In this document: piece after piece, positions 17,389-26,388 of the stretch
Position numbering within the stretch: the first letter of the stretch is position 1
How the letters are laid out: each line of letters opens with the position of its first letter
Assembly: GCA_018829205.1 (NCBI GenBank)
Contig: JAHJUE010000013.1
Coordinates: 1-64,000 of the forward strand
Direction: 5' to 3'
Source of the DNA: Bacteroidota bacterium
GTDB taxonomy: Bacteria; Bacteroidota; Ignavibacteria; Ignavibacteriales; Melioribacteraceae
DNA length: 64,000 nt
The notes under the pieces: model-generated
What the model saw: the letters and a program-made list of their open reading frames with translations, nothing else
Told to the model about the DNA's origin: nothing
Databases searched by the model: none
Program-made: the position numbers and the translations under genes

Positions 17389-18540
17389 TTGAATTACTTA
17401 AAATTATTGGGTAACGGAATAACGGGAGTAATTTTACTTTCGTTTTTTATATCATGCGCCGATAAAGAAATTAATCAGACTGTTTACGACGCATCGTCAG
17501 ACAGTCTACGATTTGAAGGCGAATCTCATATCAGGAATATCAAACAATTAACTTTCGGCGGAAATAACGCCGAGGCTTATTGGAGCTTCGACAACAAACA
17601 ATTGGTTTTTCAAAGCGACTGGCAGCAAATAAATGAGCAGGGCTGCGATCAGATTTTTACAATGAATGCAGACGGTTCCAAATTAGAGAACGGTTCTAAT
17701 TATAAGCTTGTTTCTACGGGCAAAGGGAGAACAACATGCAGCTATTTTATGAAAGACGGAAGAATAATTTACGCTTCGACTCATGCGGCTGATCCAGATT
17801 GTCCGGAAACCCCAATGTTTGTAAATGGAAAATATGTTTGGGCAATCTATAAAACTTTCGATATTTATATATGCGATGCCGACGGGTCAAATAATGAACT
17901 TTTGATAGGCGGAGAAGGATATGATGCCGAAGCAACAGTTTCACCTGACGGAAAGTATATTATTTATACTTCTACAAGAAGCGGCGACCTTGAACTATGG
18001 CGGTATGAAGTAGCTACAAAAGAAATAATGCAGCTTACGAATGAACTTGGTTATGACGGCGGCGCATTCTTCTCTTATGATTCTAAAAAAATTGTATGGC
18101 GTGCAAGCAGACCCGAAGGTAGGCAAGCAAATGATTATATTATGCTTTTATCGCAAGGATTGGTTGAACCGAAAGAACTTAATATTTTTGTCGCGGATAT
18201 TGACGGCTCTAATAAAAAGCAGGTTACTAATTTACCAGGCGCAAATTGGGCCCCGTTTTTTCATCCAGACGGTAATAAACTGGTTTTTGCTTCAAACCAT
18301 CATTCTCAGAAACAAGGCGGAAGATTATTTGATATCTTTATGATAAACATAGACGGCACCGGATTGAAACAAATTACTAATTCAGGAACGTTTGACGCTT
18401 TCCCGATGTTTTCTTTTGACGGAAAGAAAATTGCTTTTGCATCAAATAGAAGAGCGGACCGAAAACCAACAAGAGATACAAATATATTTGTAGCCGATTG
18501 GATTGAAAATCCTGCTGAAGAAGATATTAATTTTAAATAA
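17389..18540 (+). CDS. Lipoprotein with TolB-like/PD40 beta-propeller
   Basis: The start is taken at TTG 17389, seven bases after AAGGAT; a TTG at 17374 is also in frame. A lipoprotein signal ends at LLSFFISC, so it should be lipidated by the product of the preceding lgt gene. The mature part is a WD40/TolB-type propeller with repeated units such as AYWSFDNKQLVFQS, ATVSPDGKYIIYTSTRSGDLELW and PMFSFDGKKIAFASNRR. Such proteins bind partners or scaffolds. No Tol-Pal genes are nearby, so the role is open. Confidence 0.75.
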   Translation: MNYLKLLGNGITGVILLSFFISCADKEINQTVYDASSDSLRFEGESHIRNIKQLTFGGNNAEAYWSFDNKQLVFQSDWQQINEQGCDQIFTMNADGSKLENGSNYKLVSTGKGRTTCSYFMKDGRIIYASTHAADPDCPETPMFVNGKYVWAIYKTFDIYICDADGSNNELLIGGEGYDAEATVSPDGKYIIYTSTRSGDLELWRYEVATKEIMQLTNELGYDGGAFFSYDSKKIVWRASRPEGRQANDYIMLLSQGLVEPKELNIFVADIDGSNKKQVTNLPGANWAPFFHPDGNKLVFASNHHSQKQGGRLFDIFMINIDGTGLKQITNSGTFDAFPMFSFDGKKIAFASNRRADRKPTRDTNIFVADWIENPAEEDINFK

Positions 18541-18542
18541 AT

Positions 18543-18968
18543 ATGACAGAAAAAGACTTTATAAAAAAATGGGTTGGTGAAATTGGTGAATTGTTAAAAA
18601 ATTTTCCGGATGATTTTATTGATATAAACTACTGCGAAATTGTGAAAATGCCCGGAAAAACTTTAGTCCCCGGCTCCGAATTATTCGGGTCACATGAAAT
18701 TCTTGACGTAGAAGGGAATCCGTTTCTGCATGTCCAGGATTATTCTAAATTAAAATTTATTCTTTACGCGAATAGAACTAAACCGAATCAGATTTATTTA
18801 CCTATATCCGAAGAAACAATTAAATCAGCCGTAAAAAATTATGAAAATCATATCGATTCATTTTTAATTGGAATTGAAAAGGATTATAAAAGTAATTTCC
18901 CTTCCGCAAAAAACTTCAAAGAAATTTCTAATACAATATTTTATAACCTTAACATACAGCGATACTAA
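18543..18968 (+). CDS. Conserved-looking hypothetical protein
   Basis: 141 residues, soluble, no signal peptide. I do not recognise a family. It contains VKMPGKTLVPGSELFGSHEILDVEG and an aromatic-rich C-terminus. It is tightly packed in an operon: two bases after the lipoprotein stop and three before the rRNA methyltransferase start. The real-gene call rests on this spacing and coding-like composition. A role linked to ribosome or envelope biogenesis would be a guess. Confidence 0.65.
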   Translation: MTEKDFIKKWVGEIGELLKNFPDDFIDINYCEIVKMPGKTLVPGSELFGSHEILDVEGNPFLHVQDYSKLKFILYANRTKPNQIYLPISEETIKSAVKNYENHIDSFLIGIEKDYKSNFPSAKNFKEISNTIFYNLNIQRY

Positions 18969-18971
18969 ATT

Positions 18972-20399
18972 TTGATCCCGATAAGCGATAATATAAGTGA
19001 ATATATAAAATCAGTTTTAGGTGAAGAATATCTAAACAAGTTTAAAGAATATATCAATTCGGGTTACAGCAGTTATGTGCGTATAACAGGTGAACAATCA
19101 GAAAAAGATTTTCTTATTAATAATCTAAAAAACTACGGAATTAAACTTGAACAAATTCCCGGACTAAGTTTTGCTTATAAAATTATAGAAGGGCAGCAGA
19201 CAATTGGCAAAACATTAGAACACGCCCTCGGAAAATATTATATACAAAGTTTATCTTCAATGATTCCGGCCTATGTTTTAAACCCATTGCCGGGTGAAAA
19301 AGTACTTGATCTTTGCGCTGCGCCCGGTTCAAAAACAACCCAGCTCGCTTCCTTAATGAATAATACCGGCACCTTAATTGCAAATGAACCAAATCTTCAA
19401 AGAGTTAAAGCGTTAATTTATAATTTAGACAGACTTAGTTTTGTAAACCTGGCTGTAATTAAAGATAAAGGTGAACTGCTAAGTAAATTTTATGAAAATT
19501 ATTTTGATAAAATTTTAGTCGACGCACCATGCAGCGCTTTAGGCATAATTCAGAAAAAGGGGGAAGTAAGCAACTGGTGGAATTTGGAACAGGCAGAAAA
19601 AATCGCCGAGCTTCAATTCAGACTTTTATTAAGCGCGGTTAAAATGGCTAAGGTCGGCACCGAAATTGTTTATTCAACTTGTACGCTTACACTGGAAGAA
19701 AATGAAGTAATTCTAAATAAGGTTTTAAAAAAATATCCCGTGCAATTAATGGAGTTCGAACTTCCTTTACAGACTCATGAAGGATTTGTTAAATACGGAG
19801 ATGAAGAGTTAAATCCTGAAATTAGAAAATCAAAAAGAATAATACCCTGGGAAATAAATTCGGAAGGTTTTTTTGTCGCTAAACTTCGCAAAACAGGCGA
19901 TACTGAAGCAATGAAAAGAGCTGAAATTAAAGACAGAGGGCATGTATTTTTATCTTCAAATAGTTCTAAAATAAAAAAATACTTAAATGATATTAAAGAA
20001 CATTTCGGAATAGAAGAAAACATTTTAAATAAGTATAAATATCTTAGAAAAAATAACGATATATTTTTTATAAATGCAGATTGGGATGAAGAAGATTTAA
20101 ATCCGTTTATGCGCGTTGGTATTAAGTTCGGCAATATTGATAATAAGGACAACGCTCATCTATATTCAAACGCGGCCAGCCTTTTTGAGAATAAGGTTTC
20201 CAGCAATGTTATCGAACTAATAGAAATGAACGATTTAAAAATTTATATGAACGGCGGGACAATAAAACGGGAATTTGTTCCGTTCGGACAAAAAATAATT
20301 AAGTATAAAAATTATTTTATTGGAACGGCCGTTGCATCTAAAGACGGACTGAAAAGCAGGTTCCCCAGGGCAATGAGAACCGGTGAGATTATTTTATGA
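18972..20399 (+). CDS. rsmF: RsmF/RsmB-type (NOL1/NOP2/Sun) rRNA cytosine-C5 methyltransferase
   Basis: Transfers methyl from SAM to cytosine-5 in 16S rRNA. The SAM site is LDLCAAPGSKTTQLA (near residue 110). The two catalytic Cys lie in VDAPCSALGII and YSTCTLTLEENE. The C-terminal RNA-binding extension, ending GLKSRFPRAMRTGEI, is what separates the RsmF/YebU type from plain RsmB. At 475 residues it matches E. coli RsmF length. The start is a TTG three bases after the previous stop. The exact target base cannot be read from sequence. Confidence 0.85.
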   Translation: MIPISDNISEYIKSVLGEEYLNKFKEYINSGYSSYVRITGEQSEKDFLINNLKNYGIKLEQIPGLSFAYKIIEGQQTIGKTLEHALGKYYIQSLSSMIPAYVLNPLPGEKVLDLCAAPGSKTTQLASLMNNTGTLIANEPNLQRVKALIYNLDRLSFVNLAVIKDKGELLSKFYENYFDKILVDAPCSALGIIQKKGEVSNWWNLEQAEKIAELQFRLLLSAVKMAKVGTEIVYSTCTLTLEENEVILNKVLKKYPVQLMEFELPLQTHEGFVKYGDEELNPEIRKSKRIIPWEINSEGFFVAKLRKTGDTEAMKRAEIKDRGHVFLSSNSSKIKKYLNDIKEHFGIEENILNKYKYLRKNNDIFFINADWDEEDLNPFMRVGIKFGNIDNKDNAHLYSNAASLFENKVSSNVIELIEMNDLKIYMNGGTIKREFVPFGQKIIKYKNYFIGTAVASKDGLKSRFPRAMRTGEIIL

Positions 20400-20448
20400 T
20401 GTTTGCTTCCCGTTAATAACCGGAAATGATTTTTAAAAGCAGTTAAAT

Positions 20449-20475
20449 AAAAAAGGCGGTTTATTAAACCGCCTT
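20449..20475 (-). terminator. Rho-independent terminator of glnA
   Basis: AAGGCGGTTTA (20453-20463) and TAAACCGCCTT (20465-20475) form a GC-rich hairpin. On the minus strand it is followed by a run of six T. It lies 31 bp past the glnA stop and also faces the end of the convergent methyltransferase gene. Confidence 0.85.
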
Positions 20476-20505
20476 CCTGTAATTATCAGTAATATTTATA
20501 ACCTT

Positions 20506-21933
20506 CTAAACATCATAATATAATGCGAATTCGAATGGATGAGGTCTTTGCGCCATAGGTTTAATTTCTTTTTCGATTTTATATTTAATCCATGTTTCAA
20601 TTACGTCTTCCGTAAACACATCTCCTTTAAGCAAATATTCGTGATCTTTTTCTAAATTTTCTAAGGCAAGATCTAACGACCCAGGGGTTTCGGGTACGTT
20701 CTTTAATTCTTCAGGTTCCATATCGTAAATATCTTTATCAAGAGCTTCGCCCGGATCAATTCTGTTTTGAATTCCGTCAAGACCGGCCATCATAATTGCT
20801 GAGAAAGCAAGATATGGATTTGCCGTAGGGTCCGGACATCTGAACTCAACTCTTTTTGTTTTAGGATTACTCGAGAACATTGGAATACGCACAGCCGCGC
20901 TTCTGTTGCTTTGCGAATAGGCCAGTCTAACCGGTGCTTCAAAACCGGGCACTAATCTTTTGTAAGAATTTGTAGTGGGGTTTGTGATCGCTAGCAGCGA
21001 AGGAGCGTGTTTAAGAATTCCTCCAATATAATACAAGGCTGTATCGCTCAATCCCGCATAACCGTTGCCGGCGAATAACGGTTTCCCTTTTTTCCATAAA
21101 CTTGAATGCACATGCATACCGCTTCCGTTATCGCCTTGTATTGGTTTAGGCATAAATGTAACGGTTTTGTTATTGGCGCGGGCTGTGTTTTTTATTATAT
21201 ATTTAAACATTAACAGCTGATCGGCAGATTGAAGCAATGGAGCAAAACGTAAATCTATTTCACTTTGACCTCCGGTTGCAACTTCATGATGCTGGCATTC
21301 AACATCAAGTCCGGCTTCAATCATATTTAATACCATATCATTTCTTAGATCATTTAAAGAATCGGTAGGGGGTACCGGAAAGTAGCCTTCTTTATATCTG
21401 GGTTTATATGCCAGGTTCGGACCTTCATCTCTTCCTGAATTCCACCGGCCTTCTATTGAGTCAACAAAATAATAACTTGAATTAGGCTGAGAATCAAAAC
21501 GGACGTCGTCGAATATAAAGAATTCGGCTTCGGGACCGAAATATGCAGTATCCGCAATTCCGGTTGATTTTAAATATGCGTCTGCTTTTTGTGCTATATT
21601 TCTCGGACAGCGTCCGTATTTTTCTTTTGTCGCTGGTTCATGAACATCACATATCATACTTACTGTCGGCGCTTTTATGAATTTATCTACGAACATTGTT
21701 GAGGCGTCCGGAATAATTATCATATCGCTTTCATTAATAACCTTCCAGCCTCTTATTGATGAACCGTCAAATCCAAATCCGTCAACAAATGAATCGGCGT
21801 CCAATTGAGATACCGGCACGGTGAAATGCTGCCACTGACCGGGGAAGTCCATAAACTTGAAATCAATAAATTGAATTTTATTTGCTTTGACAAAGTTTAA
21901 AACTTTATCAATAGCGGATTTTGATACAGCCAT
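20506..21933 (-). CDS. glnA: Glutamine synthetase type I
   Basis: ATP-dependent ammonia assimilation into glutamine. The 475-residue GSI protein shows the N-terminal beta-grasp with [10 protein letters not shown], the Asp-50-type loop [12 protein letters not shown], the metal-binding [26 protein letters not shown] and [17 protein letters not shown] Tyr in [11 protein letters not shown] sits where the adenylylation Tyr of GSI-beta enzymes lies. It is 17 bp downstream of an Lrp/AsnC regulator gene on the same strand, which suggests co-transcription and control by that protein. Confidence 0.95.
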   Translation of the reverse strand: MAVSKSAIDKVLNFVKANKIQFIDFKFMDFPGQWQHFTVPVSQLDADSFVDGFGFDGSSIRGWKVINESDMIIIPDASTMFVDKFIKAPTVSMICDVHEPATKEKYGRCPRNIAQKADAYLKSTGIADTAYFGPEAEFFIFDDVRFDSQPNSSYYFVDSIEGRWNSGRDEGPNLAYKPRYKEGYFPVPPTDSLNDLRNDMVLNMIEAGLDVECQHHEVATGGQSEIDLRFAPLLQSADQLLMFKYIIKNTARANNKTVTFMPKPIQGDNGSGMHVHSSLWKKGKPLFAGNGYAGLSDTALYYIGGILKHAPSLLAITNPTTNSYKRLVPGFEAPVRLAYSQSNRSAAVRIPMFSSNPKTKRVEFRCPDPTANPYLAFSAIMMAGLDGIQNRIDPGEALDKDIYDMEPEELKNVPETPGSLDLALENLEKDHEYLLKGDVFTEDVIETWIKYKIEKEIKPMAQRPHPFEFALYYDV

Positions 21934-21949
21934 ATACTTCTCCTATAGT

Positions 21950-22396
21950 TTATATTTCTAATTTAGTTGTCTCTTTTAATGTCGATAAAATAAAACTTGT
22001 TATGGTTTTATGAACTCCGGGCCACGATTGAATTTTTCCTAATAATGCTTCTAGGGACGCAGTATCCTTTGTAAGTACTTTTAGTATATGCGAACCCTCT
22101 CCCAGTACGGAATAACACTCGGTAATTTCCGGAGTTTTTGAAACATTATGAGCGAATTTTTCATAATTTTTTGAGGAATCCATTACAATCGTTAAAAAAG
22201 CCATAATATCATATCCGAATGCTTTTTTATTTAGTTTTGTGTAATATCCCTCAATAATTTTGTGCTCTTCAAGTTTTTTTAATCTTTCGCTTAATGATGG
22301 GAGCGAGAGCCCCACTTGCTCTGCAATCGCATTTCTTTTAACCCTGCCGTTCTCCTGCATGAGATTTAGTATTTTAATATCTAAGTCGTCTAGCAT
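21950..22396 (-). CDS. Lrp/AsnC-family transcriptional regulator
   Basis: An amino-acid-responsive DNA-binding protein. The N-terminal winged HTH (MLDDLDIKILNLMQENGRVKRNAIAEQVGLSLPSLSERLKKLEE) is followed by the RAM/AsnC ligand domain (YDIMAFLTIVMDSS and the GEGSHILKVLTKD effector loop). 148 residues, typical. It lies directly upstream of glnA, so it probably regulates nitrogen assimilation and itself. The 195-bp divergent region toward a histidine kinase carries a perfect inverted 12-mer that may be its binding site. Confidence 0.92.
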   Translation of the reverse strand: MLDDLDIKILNLMQENGRVKRNAIAEQVGLSLPSLSERLKKLEEHKIIEGYYTKLNKKAFGYDIMAFLTIVMDSSKNYEKFAHNVSKTPEITECYSVLGEGSHILKVLTKDTASLEALLGKIQSWPGVHKTITSFILSTLKETTKLEI

Positions 22397-22429
22397 GATC
22401 TCTCTTATTTATTTAGGAATTATATAAAA

Positions 22430-22575
22430 TTTAGCTGAAAAAATAAGGCAAAGTAATGATAAATACAAATCTATTTTAAAATTATTTTATTTTTTCTGAA
22501 TAAGAATTCATGTTTTTAAATACTTGATAAATAAAAACAAAAAAAAAGGCGGAATAACTTTAATTTTCAGCTAAA
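22430..22575. promoter_or_regulatory. Paired 12-bp inverted repeat framing the lrp/kinase divergent region
   Basis: TTTAGCTGAAAA at 22430-22441 and its exact reverse complement TTTTCAGCTAAA at 22564-22575. Each copy lies close to one start codon: 34 bp from the lrp start and 17 bp from the kinase start. Symmetric placement in a divergent promoter region suggests paired operators for a dimeric or octameric regulator such as the adjacent Lrp protein. This is inference from sequence layout. Confidence 0.5.
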
Positions 22576-22591
22576 CTGCCGATAATATTCT

Positions 22592-23611
22592 ATGGAAAAT
22601 CATGTTTATATATTAATTCTGATATCAATCGCTTTTCTGTTTTTTATGGGAACTCTGATTGTTTTAGCGAAAAAGAATGTTTTTTCAACGGAAAGATCAA
22701 AAGTAAAGAAACATAATAAATTAAATAAAACTGATAATTACGACGAACTTTTAAAGTTAGTAGAAAATTTAAAGAATGAATTAAAGATTTATCAAAATCA
22801 AAACGAATCGTTAAATGGAAAGATAGCAGAACTTGAAGAGAACGTTAAATCATTAAACAACCAGAAGTTTAATCTGCTTGAGAACAAGAAAAAACTTGAA
22901 AACCTGCAAAAAGAAAAAGACGATTTTATAACTACCGTTGTTCATGATATTAAAAATCCCGCTTTCGCAATTAATGGTTTTGTTAAACTGCTGGAGTCGT
23001 ATGATTTAACTACAAAAGAACAGCAGGAAATAATGGAAGGACTTCTTAATACTTCAAATAGAATTGTTAGATTAGTTGAAGATGTTACAAAGGTACTGGA
23101 AACCGAAAGAGAAATTTCGGAAACTGTTTTCTCAAACTTTCAGCTTAATAATATTATTGATACGGTTTGTTCAAGATATTCAGGTGTAATAAAATCTAAA
23201 AATTTATCCCTTAAAATTAATAAATCCCCAAATTTGCCTTTAAGCATGATTGATGAAAACAAAATTGACCATGTAATTGATAATCTTATAAATAACGCTA
23301 TTAAATTTTCACCGCCTAAAACTGAAATTGAAATAAAAACCTATAAAGAAGAAAATTTTATTGTAGTAGAGGTAAAGGATAACGGTTACGGTTTAAATCA
23401 GGATGAACTCGGCAAAGCATTTGAAAAAGGGGGGAAACTATCCACCCGACCTACTGCCGGTGAAAGCAGTTCGGGATTGGGATTATGGATTGTTAAACGC
23501 ATTGTTGAAGAGCATCAGGGGCGTGTATGGGTTAAAAGTTCAAAAGGTTACGGATCAACTTTCGCATTTAAAATACCGATAAAACAGGAAAAAATTTTAG
23601 AAGTAGCCTAA
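22592..23611 (+). CDS. Membrane-anchored sensor histidine kinase
   Basis: 339 residues. One N-terminal membrane segment (ILILISIAFLFFMGTLIVLA) and a long coiled coil (about residues 45-112) precede HisKA (VVHDIKNPAFAINGFVKLL, His near 118) and HATPase_c (N-box DHVIDNLINNAIKFSPP, G1 VKDNGYGL, G2 GLGLWIVKRIVEEHQG). It has no periplasmic or PAS sensor, so signals are probably read through the membrane or coiled coil. No response regulator is adjacent. It is divergent from lrp-glnA and shares its intergenic region. Confidence 0.88.
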   Translation: MENHVYILILISIAFLFFMGTLIVLAKKNVFSTERSKVKKHNKLNKTDNYDELLKLVENLKNELKIYQNQNESLNGKIAELEENVKSLNNQKFNLLENKKKLENLQKEKDDFITTVVHDIKNPAFAINGFVKLLESYDLTTKEQQEIMEGLLNTSNRIVRLVEDVTKVLETEREISETVFSNFQLNNIIDTVCSRYSGVIKSKNLSLKINKSPNLPLSMIDENKIDHVIDNLINNAIKFSPPKTEIEIKTYKEENFIVVEVKDNGYGLNQDELGKAFEKGGKLSTRPTAGESSSGLGLWIVKRIVEEHQGRVWVKSSKGYGSTFAFKIPIKQEKILEVA

Positions 23612-23656
23612 AAAAAAAGCAGAAGCAATTTCAAATTAATTGAAACTGCATTCTGC
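23611..23656 (-). terminator. Terminator of sucC
   Basis: On the minus strand an imperfect hairpin (arms 23619-23634 and 23640-23656, one mismatch and one bulge) is followed by eight T at 23618-23611. It starts 12 bp after the sucC stop and touches the end of the convergent kinase gene. Confidence 0.8.
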
Positions 23657-23667
23657 CCATTAAAGTT

Positions 23668-24831
23668 TTAGTTTTTTAAAACCGCAGTTACTTTTTTTGC
23701 CGCGTCTTCTAACGACACCGCAACTTCAAAATTTAAACCTGATTTATCAAGCAGTTCACCGGCTTCTTTTGCATTTGTTCCTTCAAGTCTTACAACAATC
23801 GGAACTGTAACTTTGATTTCATTTACAGCGTCAATAACACCTTGAGCAACACGGTCGCATCTTACAATTCCGCCGAAAATATTAATAAGAATTGCTTTAA
23901 CATTAGGATCGGATAAAATAATTTTGAAACCGTTTGCGACGGTTTCTTTATTAGCTCCGCCGCCCACATCCAAAAAGTTGGCTGGTTCACCGCCGGCTAA
24001 TTTAATTATATCCATTGTAGCCATTGCCAAACCTGCGCCGTTTACCATGCATCCTACGTTTCCGTCGAGTTTGATATAATTCAGATTAAATCTCGAAGCT
24101 TCAATTTCGAGCGGTTCTTCTTCGTCAAGATCTCTATATTCAACCAAATCAGGGTGTCTGTAAAGAGCGTTATCGTCAAAATTTATTTTTGCGTCAAGCG
24201 CAATAACATTTCCTTCTTTAGTAACAACAAGCGGATTTATTTCGGCAATTGAAGCGTCTGTGGCTTCATAAACTTTGTATAATCCTGTTAAAAACTTTAC
24301 GGCGTTTTTAAATTGAGTTCCTTCAAGTCCTAATCCGAAAGCGAGTTTTCTGGCCTGATAACCTTGAATTCCAACAGCGGGATCAACAGCTTCTTTAATA
24401 ATCAATTCAGGATTTTCTTCGGCAACTTTTTCAATTTCAACTCCGCCTTCTGTTGAAACCATAATAACATTTTTCGATTGAACGCGGTCGAGAGTAATTC
24501 CAACGTAAAGTTCTTTATCTATATTTACACCTTGTTCAATTAAAATTCTTTTTACTAATCTTCCTTCAGGACCTGTTTGATGAGTAATCAGCGTCATGCC
24601 TAACAATTCTCCGGCCAGCTGTTTTACTTCATCCAGACTTTTAGCGATTTTAACTCCGCCTCCTTTTCCTCTTCCGCCGGCATGAATTTGAGCTTTTACC
24701 ACCCACAAATTCCCCCCGATTTCTTTTGCCGCGTTTACCGCTTCATCGGGTGTAAATGCAACCTTTCCTTCGGGTACAGGAACGTTAAATTTTCTTAAAA
24801 TTTCCTTCCCTTGGTATTCGTGTATTTTCAT
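23668..24831 (-). CDS. sucC: Succinyl-CoA synthetase beta subunit (ADP/GDP-forming)
   Basis: A TCA-cycle enzyme half that makes ATP/GTP with succinyl-CoA. The ATP-grasp N-terminus ([38 protein letters not shown]) and the C-terminal ligase domain ([34 protein letters not shown]) are clear. 387 residues, normal. The alpha subunit gene sucD is not adjacent on either side, so it must be encoded elsewhere. Confidence 0.95.
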   Translation of the reverse strand: MKIHEYQGKEILRKFNVPVPEGKVAFTPDEAVNAAKEIGGNLWVVKAQIHAGGRGKGGGVKIAKSLDEVKQLAGELLGMTLITHQTGPEGRLVKRILIEQGVNIDKELYVGITLDRVQSKNVIMVSTEGGVEIEKVAEENPELIIKEAVDPAVGIQGYQARKLAFGLGLEGTQFKNAVKFLTGLYKVYEATDASIAEINPLVVTKEGNVIALDAKINFDDNALYRHPDLVEYRDLDEEEPLEIEASRFNLNYIKLDGNVGCMVNGAGLAMATMDIIKLAGGEPANFLDVGGGANKETVANGFKIILSDPNVKAILINIFGGIVRCDRVAQGVIDAVNEIKVTVPIVVRLEGTNAKEAGELLDKSGLNFEVAVSLEDAAKKVTAVLKN

Positions 24832-24978
24832 GATTTCCCTTAATTAGATCATATAATAATTAATTTAACAGCGATACAAATTATTGTTTTTGGGGGTAAG
24901 AATCAATTTCCCCAGTTGAATAAAAAATGATTATTTTGAACAAGATAATTGAAAATTAGTACTGTTGAAATTAAAATC

Positions 24979-25001
24979 CGTTTCTATATAAATTGGAAAC
25001 G
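24979..25001 (-). terminator. Possible terminator after the NtrC-like gene
   Basis: CGTTTC (24979-24984) and GAAACG (24996-25001) form a short stem with an 11-nt loop just after the regulator stop. On the minus strand it is followed by GATTTTAATTT. The stem is short and the T tract is interrupted, so this is tentative. Confidence 0.4.
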
Positions 25002-25009
25002 TTTCTTTA

Positions 25010-26377
25010 CTACTCGAAATCCTTTGGTGACTTTGTAGGAATTCCAAGATCTTCCATTTTCCTGTAAAGTGAAGAAAGACCGATCTTTAAAGCTTTAGCT
25101 GCTTCTTCTTTATTATAATCAAATTTCATTATGATTTTATTTATATGTTCTTTTTCAAAATTCTTTAAAGCTTCTTTCAGCGCGTCGGGGTAACCGGCAT
25201 CAATTTTTGAACCGCGCACGTTTTCGGTTAAATCATCCACAGTAATCATTTCATTTTTCACAAAAATAACCGCGCGTTCTATTACATTTTCGAGTTCACG
25301 CACTCCACCCCGCCAATCGTGGTTTATTAATAATTTCATAGATTCATTATCGGCGCCGAGGACTTTTTTCCCCATTTCATTGCTGGCTTTTTCGATAAAA
25401 TGATTTACCAATAGGGGAATGTCATCTTTCTTTTCGTTTAGTGAAGGGAGTTTAATTTCAACAACATTTAATCTGTAATAAAGGTCTTCTCTAAACTCGC
25501 CGGTTTTTGTTTTTTCGTAAATATTCTGATTGGTAGCCGCTATTATTCTTACGTCGGTTGAAACAGGTTTTGTTCCGCCTACCGGCAGGAACTGTTTATC
25601 TTCAATTGCTCTTAAAAGTTTCACTTGAAGGTTTAACGGCAAATCGCCGATTTCATCCAAAAATAAAGTACCGCCTTCTGCGACTTTGAATAAACCCATT
25701 TTATCATCTGTGGCTCCGGTAAATGATCCTTTTTTATGTCCGAACAATTCGCTTTCGATTAAGTTTTCGGAAATAGCCCCGCAATTTATAGGAAGGAATA
25801 TATTATCTTTTCTGCGGCTGTTGTAATGAATAGCCTTTGCCACTAGTTCTTTTCCTGTTCCGCTCTTCCCGTATATAAAAACGTTTGAATTTGTGGGAGC
25901 AACCTGTTCAATCAAATCAAATACTTTTTTCATCGGTTCGCTTTTGCCAATAATACTTCGGTAGCCGGATTCAGATGAAATTCTTTGTCTTAATGTTCTG
26001 TTTTCAATCGAGAGTTTTTTGAAATCAATAAGTCTTTTTAAACGTATTATCAAGTCGTCAAATTCAACGGGTTTAATTAAATAATCGTAAGCTCCGTTTC
26101 TAAGGGCGTCAATTGCCGTGTTAACAGAAGCGAACGCGGTCATAATCATAAAAAAAGTTTGGGGTGATATTTTTGCCGCTTCCTGCATAAGCTGCATGCC
26201 GTCCATCTTCGGCATCTTTATATCTGTAATAACAATATCAAAATCAAACTCCTTGATTTTCAGCAGGGCTTCTTCACCGTCTGCAGCCGAATCGGTAGTA
26301 TAACCTTCGTCGGCTAAAATTAATTTAAGTGAATCGCGGATAGCTTTTTCATCATCTACAAGTAAAACACTTGCCAT
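25010..26377 (-). CDS. NtrC-family sigma-54-dependent response regulator
   Basis: 455 residues with three domains. Receiver (1-120; Asp near 53 in DIVITDIKMPKMDG), sigma-54 AAA+ domain (~140-375; Walker A GKSGTGKELVAKAIH, the sigma-54-contact loop KKGSFTGAT, Walker B GGTLFLDEIGDL) and a Fis-type HTH at the end (DYNKEEAAKALKIGLSSLYRKMEDLG). It activates sigma-54 promoters by ATP hydrolysis. It is co-transcribed with the kinase gene 11 bp upstream, its evident partner. Targets are unknown. Confidence 0.94.
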   Translation of the reverse strand: MASVLLVDDEKAIRDSLKLILADEGYTTDSAADGEEALLKIKEFDFDIVITDIKMPKMDGMQLMQEAAKISPQTFFMIMTAFASVNTAIDALRNGAYDYLIKPVEFDDLIIRLKRLIDFKKLSIENRTLRQRISSESGYRSIIGKSEPMKKVFDLIEQVAPTNSNVFIYGKSGTGKELVAKAIHYNSRRKDNIFLPINCGAISENLIESELFGHKKGSFTGATDDKMGLFKVAEGGTLFLDEIGDLPLNLQVKLLRAIEDKQFLPVGGTKPVSTDVRIIAATNQNIYEKTKTGEFREDLYYRLNVVEIKLPSLNEKKDDIPLLVNHFIEKASNEMGKKVLGADNESMKLLINHDWRGGVRELENVIERAVIFVKNEMITVDDLTENVRGSKIDAGYPDALKEALKNFEKEHINKIIMKFDYNKEEAAKALKIGLSSLYRKMEDLGIPTKSPKDFE

Positions 26378-26388
26378 AGTATCTCCAA

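Noticed and set aside
19775-20152. 125-codon minus-strand frame
   Set aside because: Antisense to the 3' half of the rRNA methyltransferase gene, whose conserved residues define the real frame.
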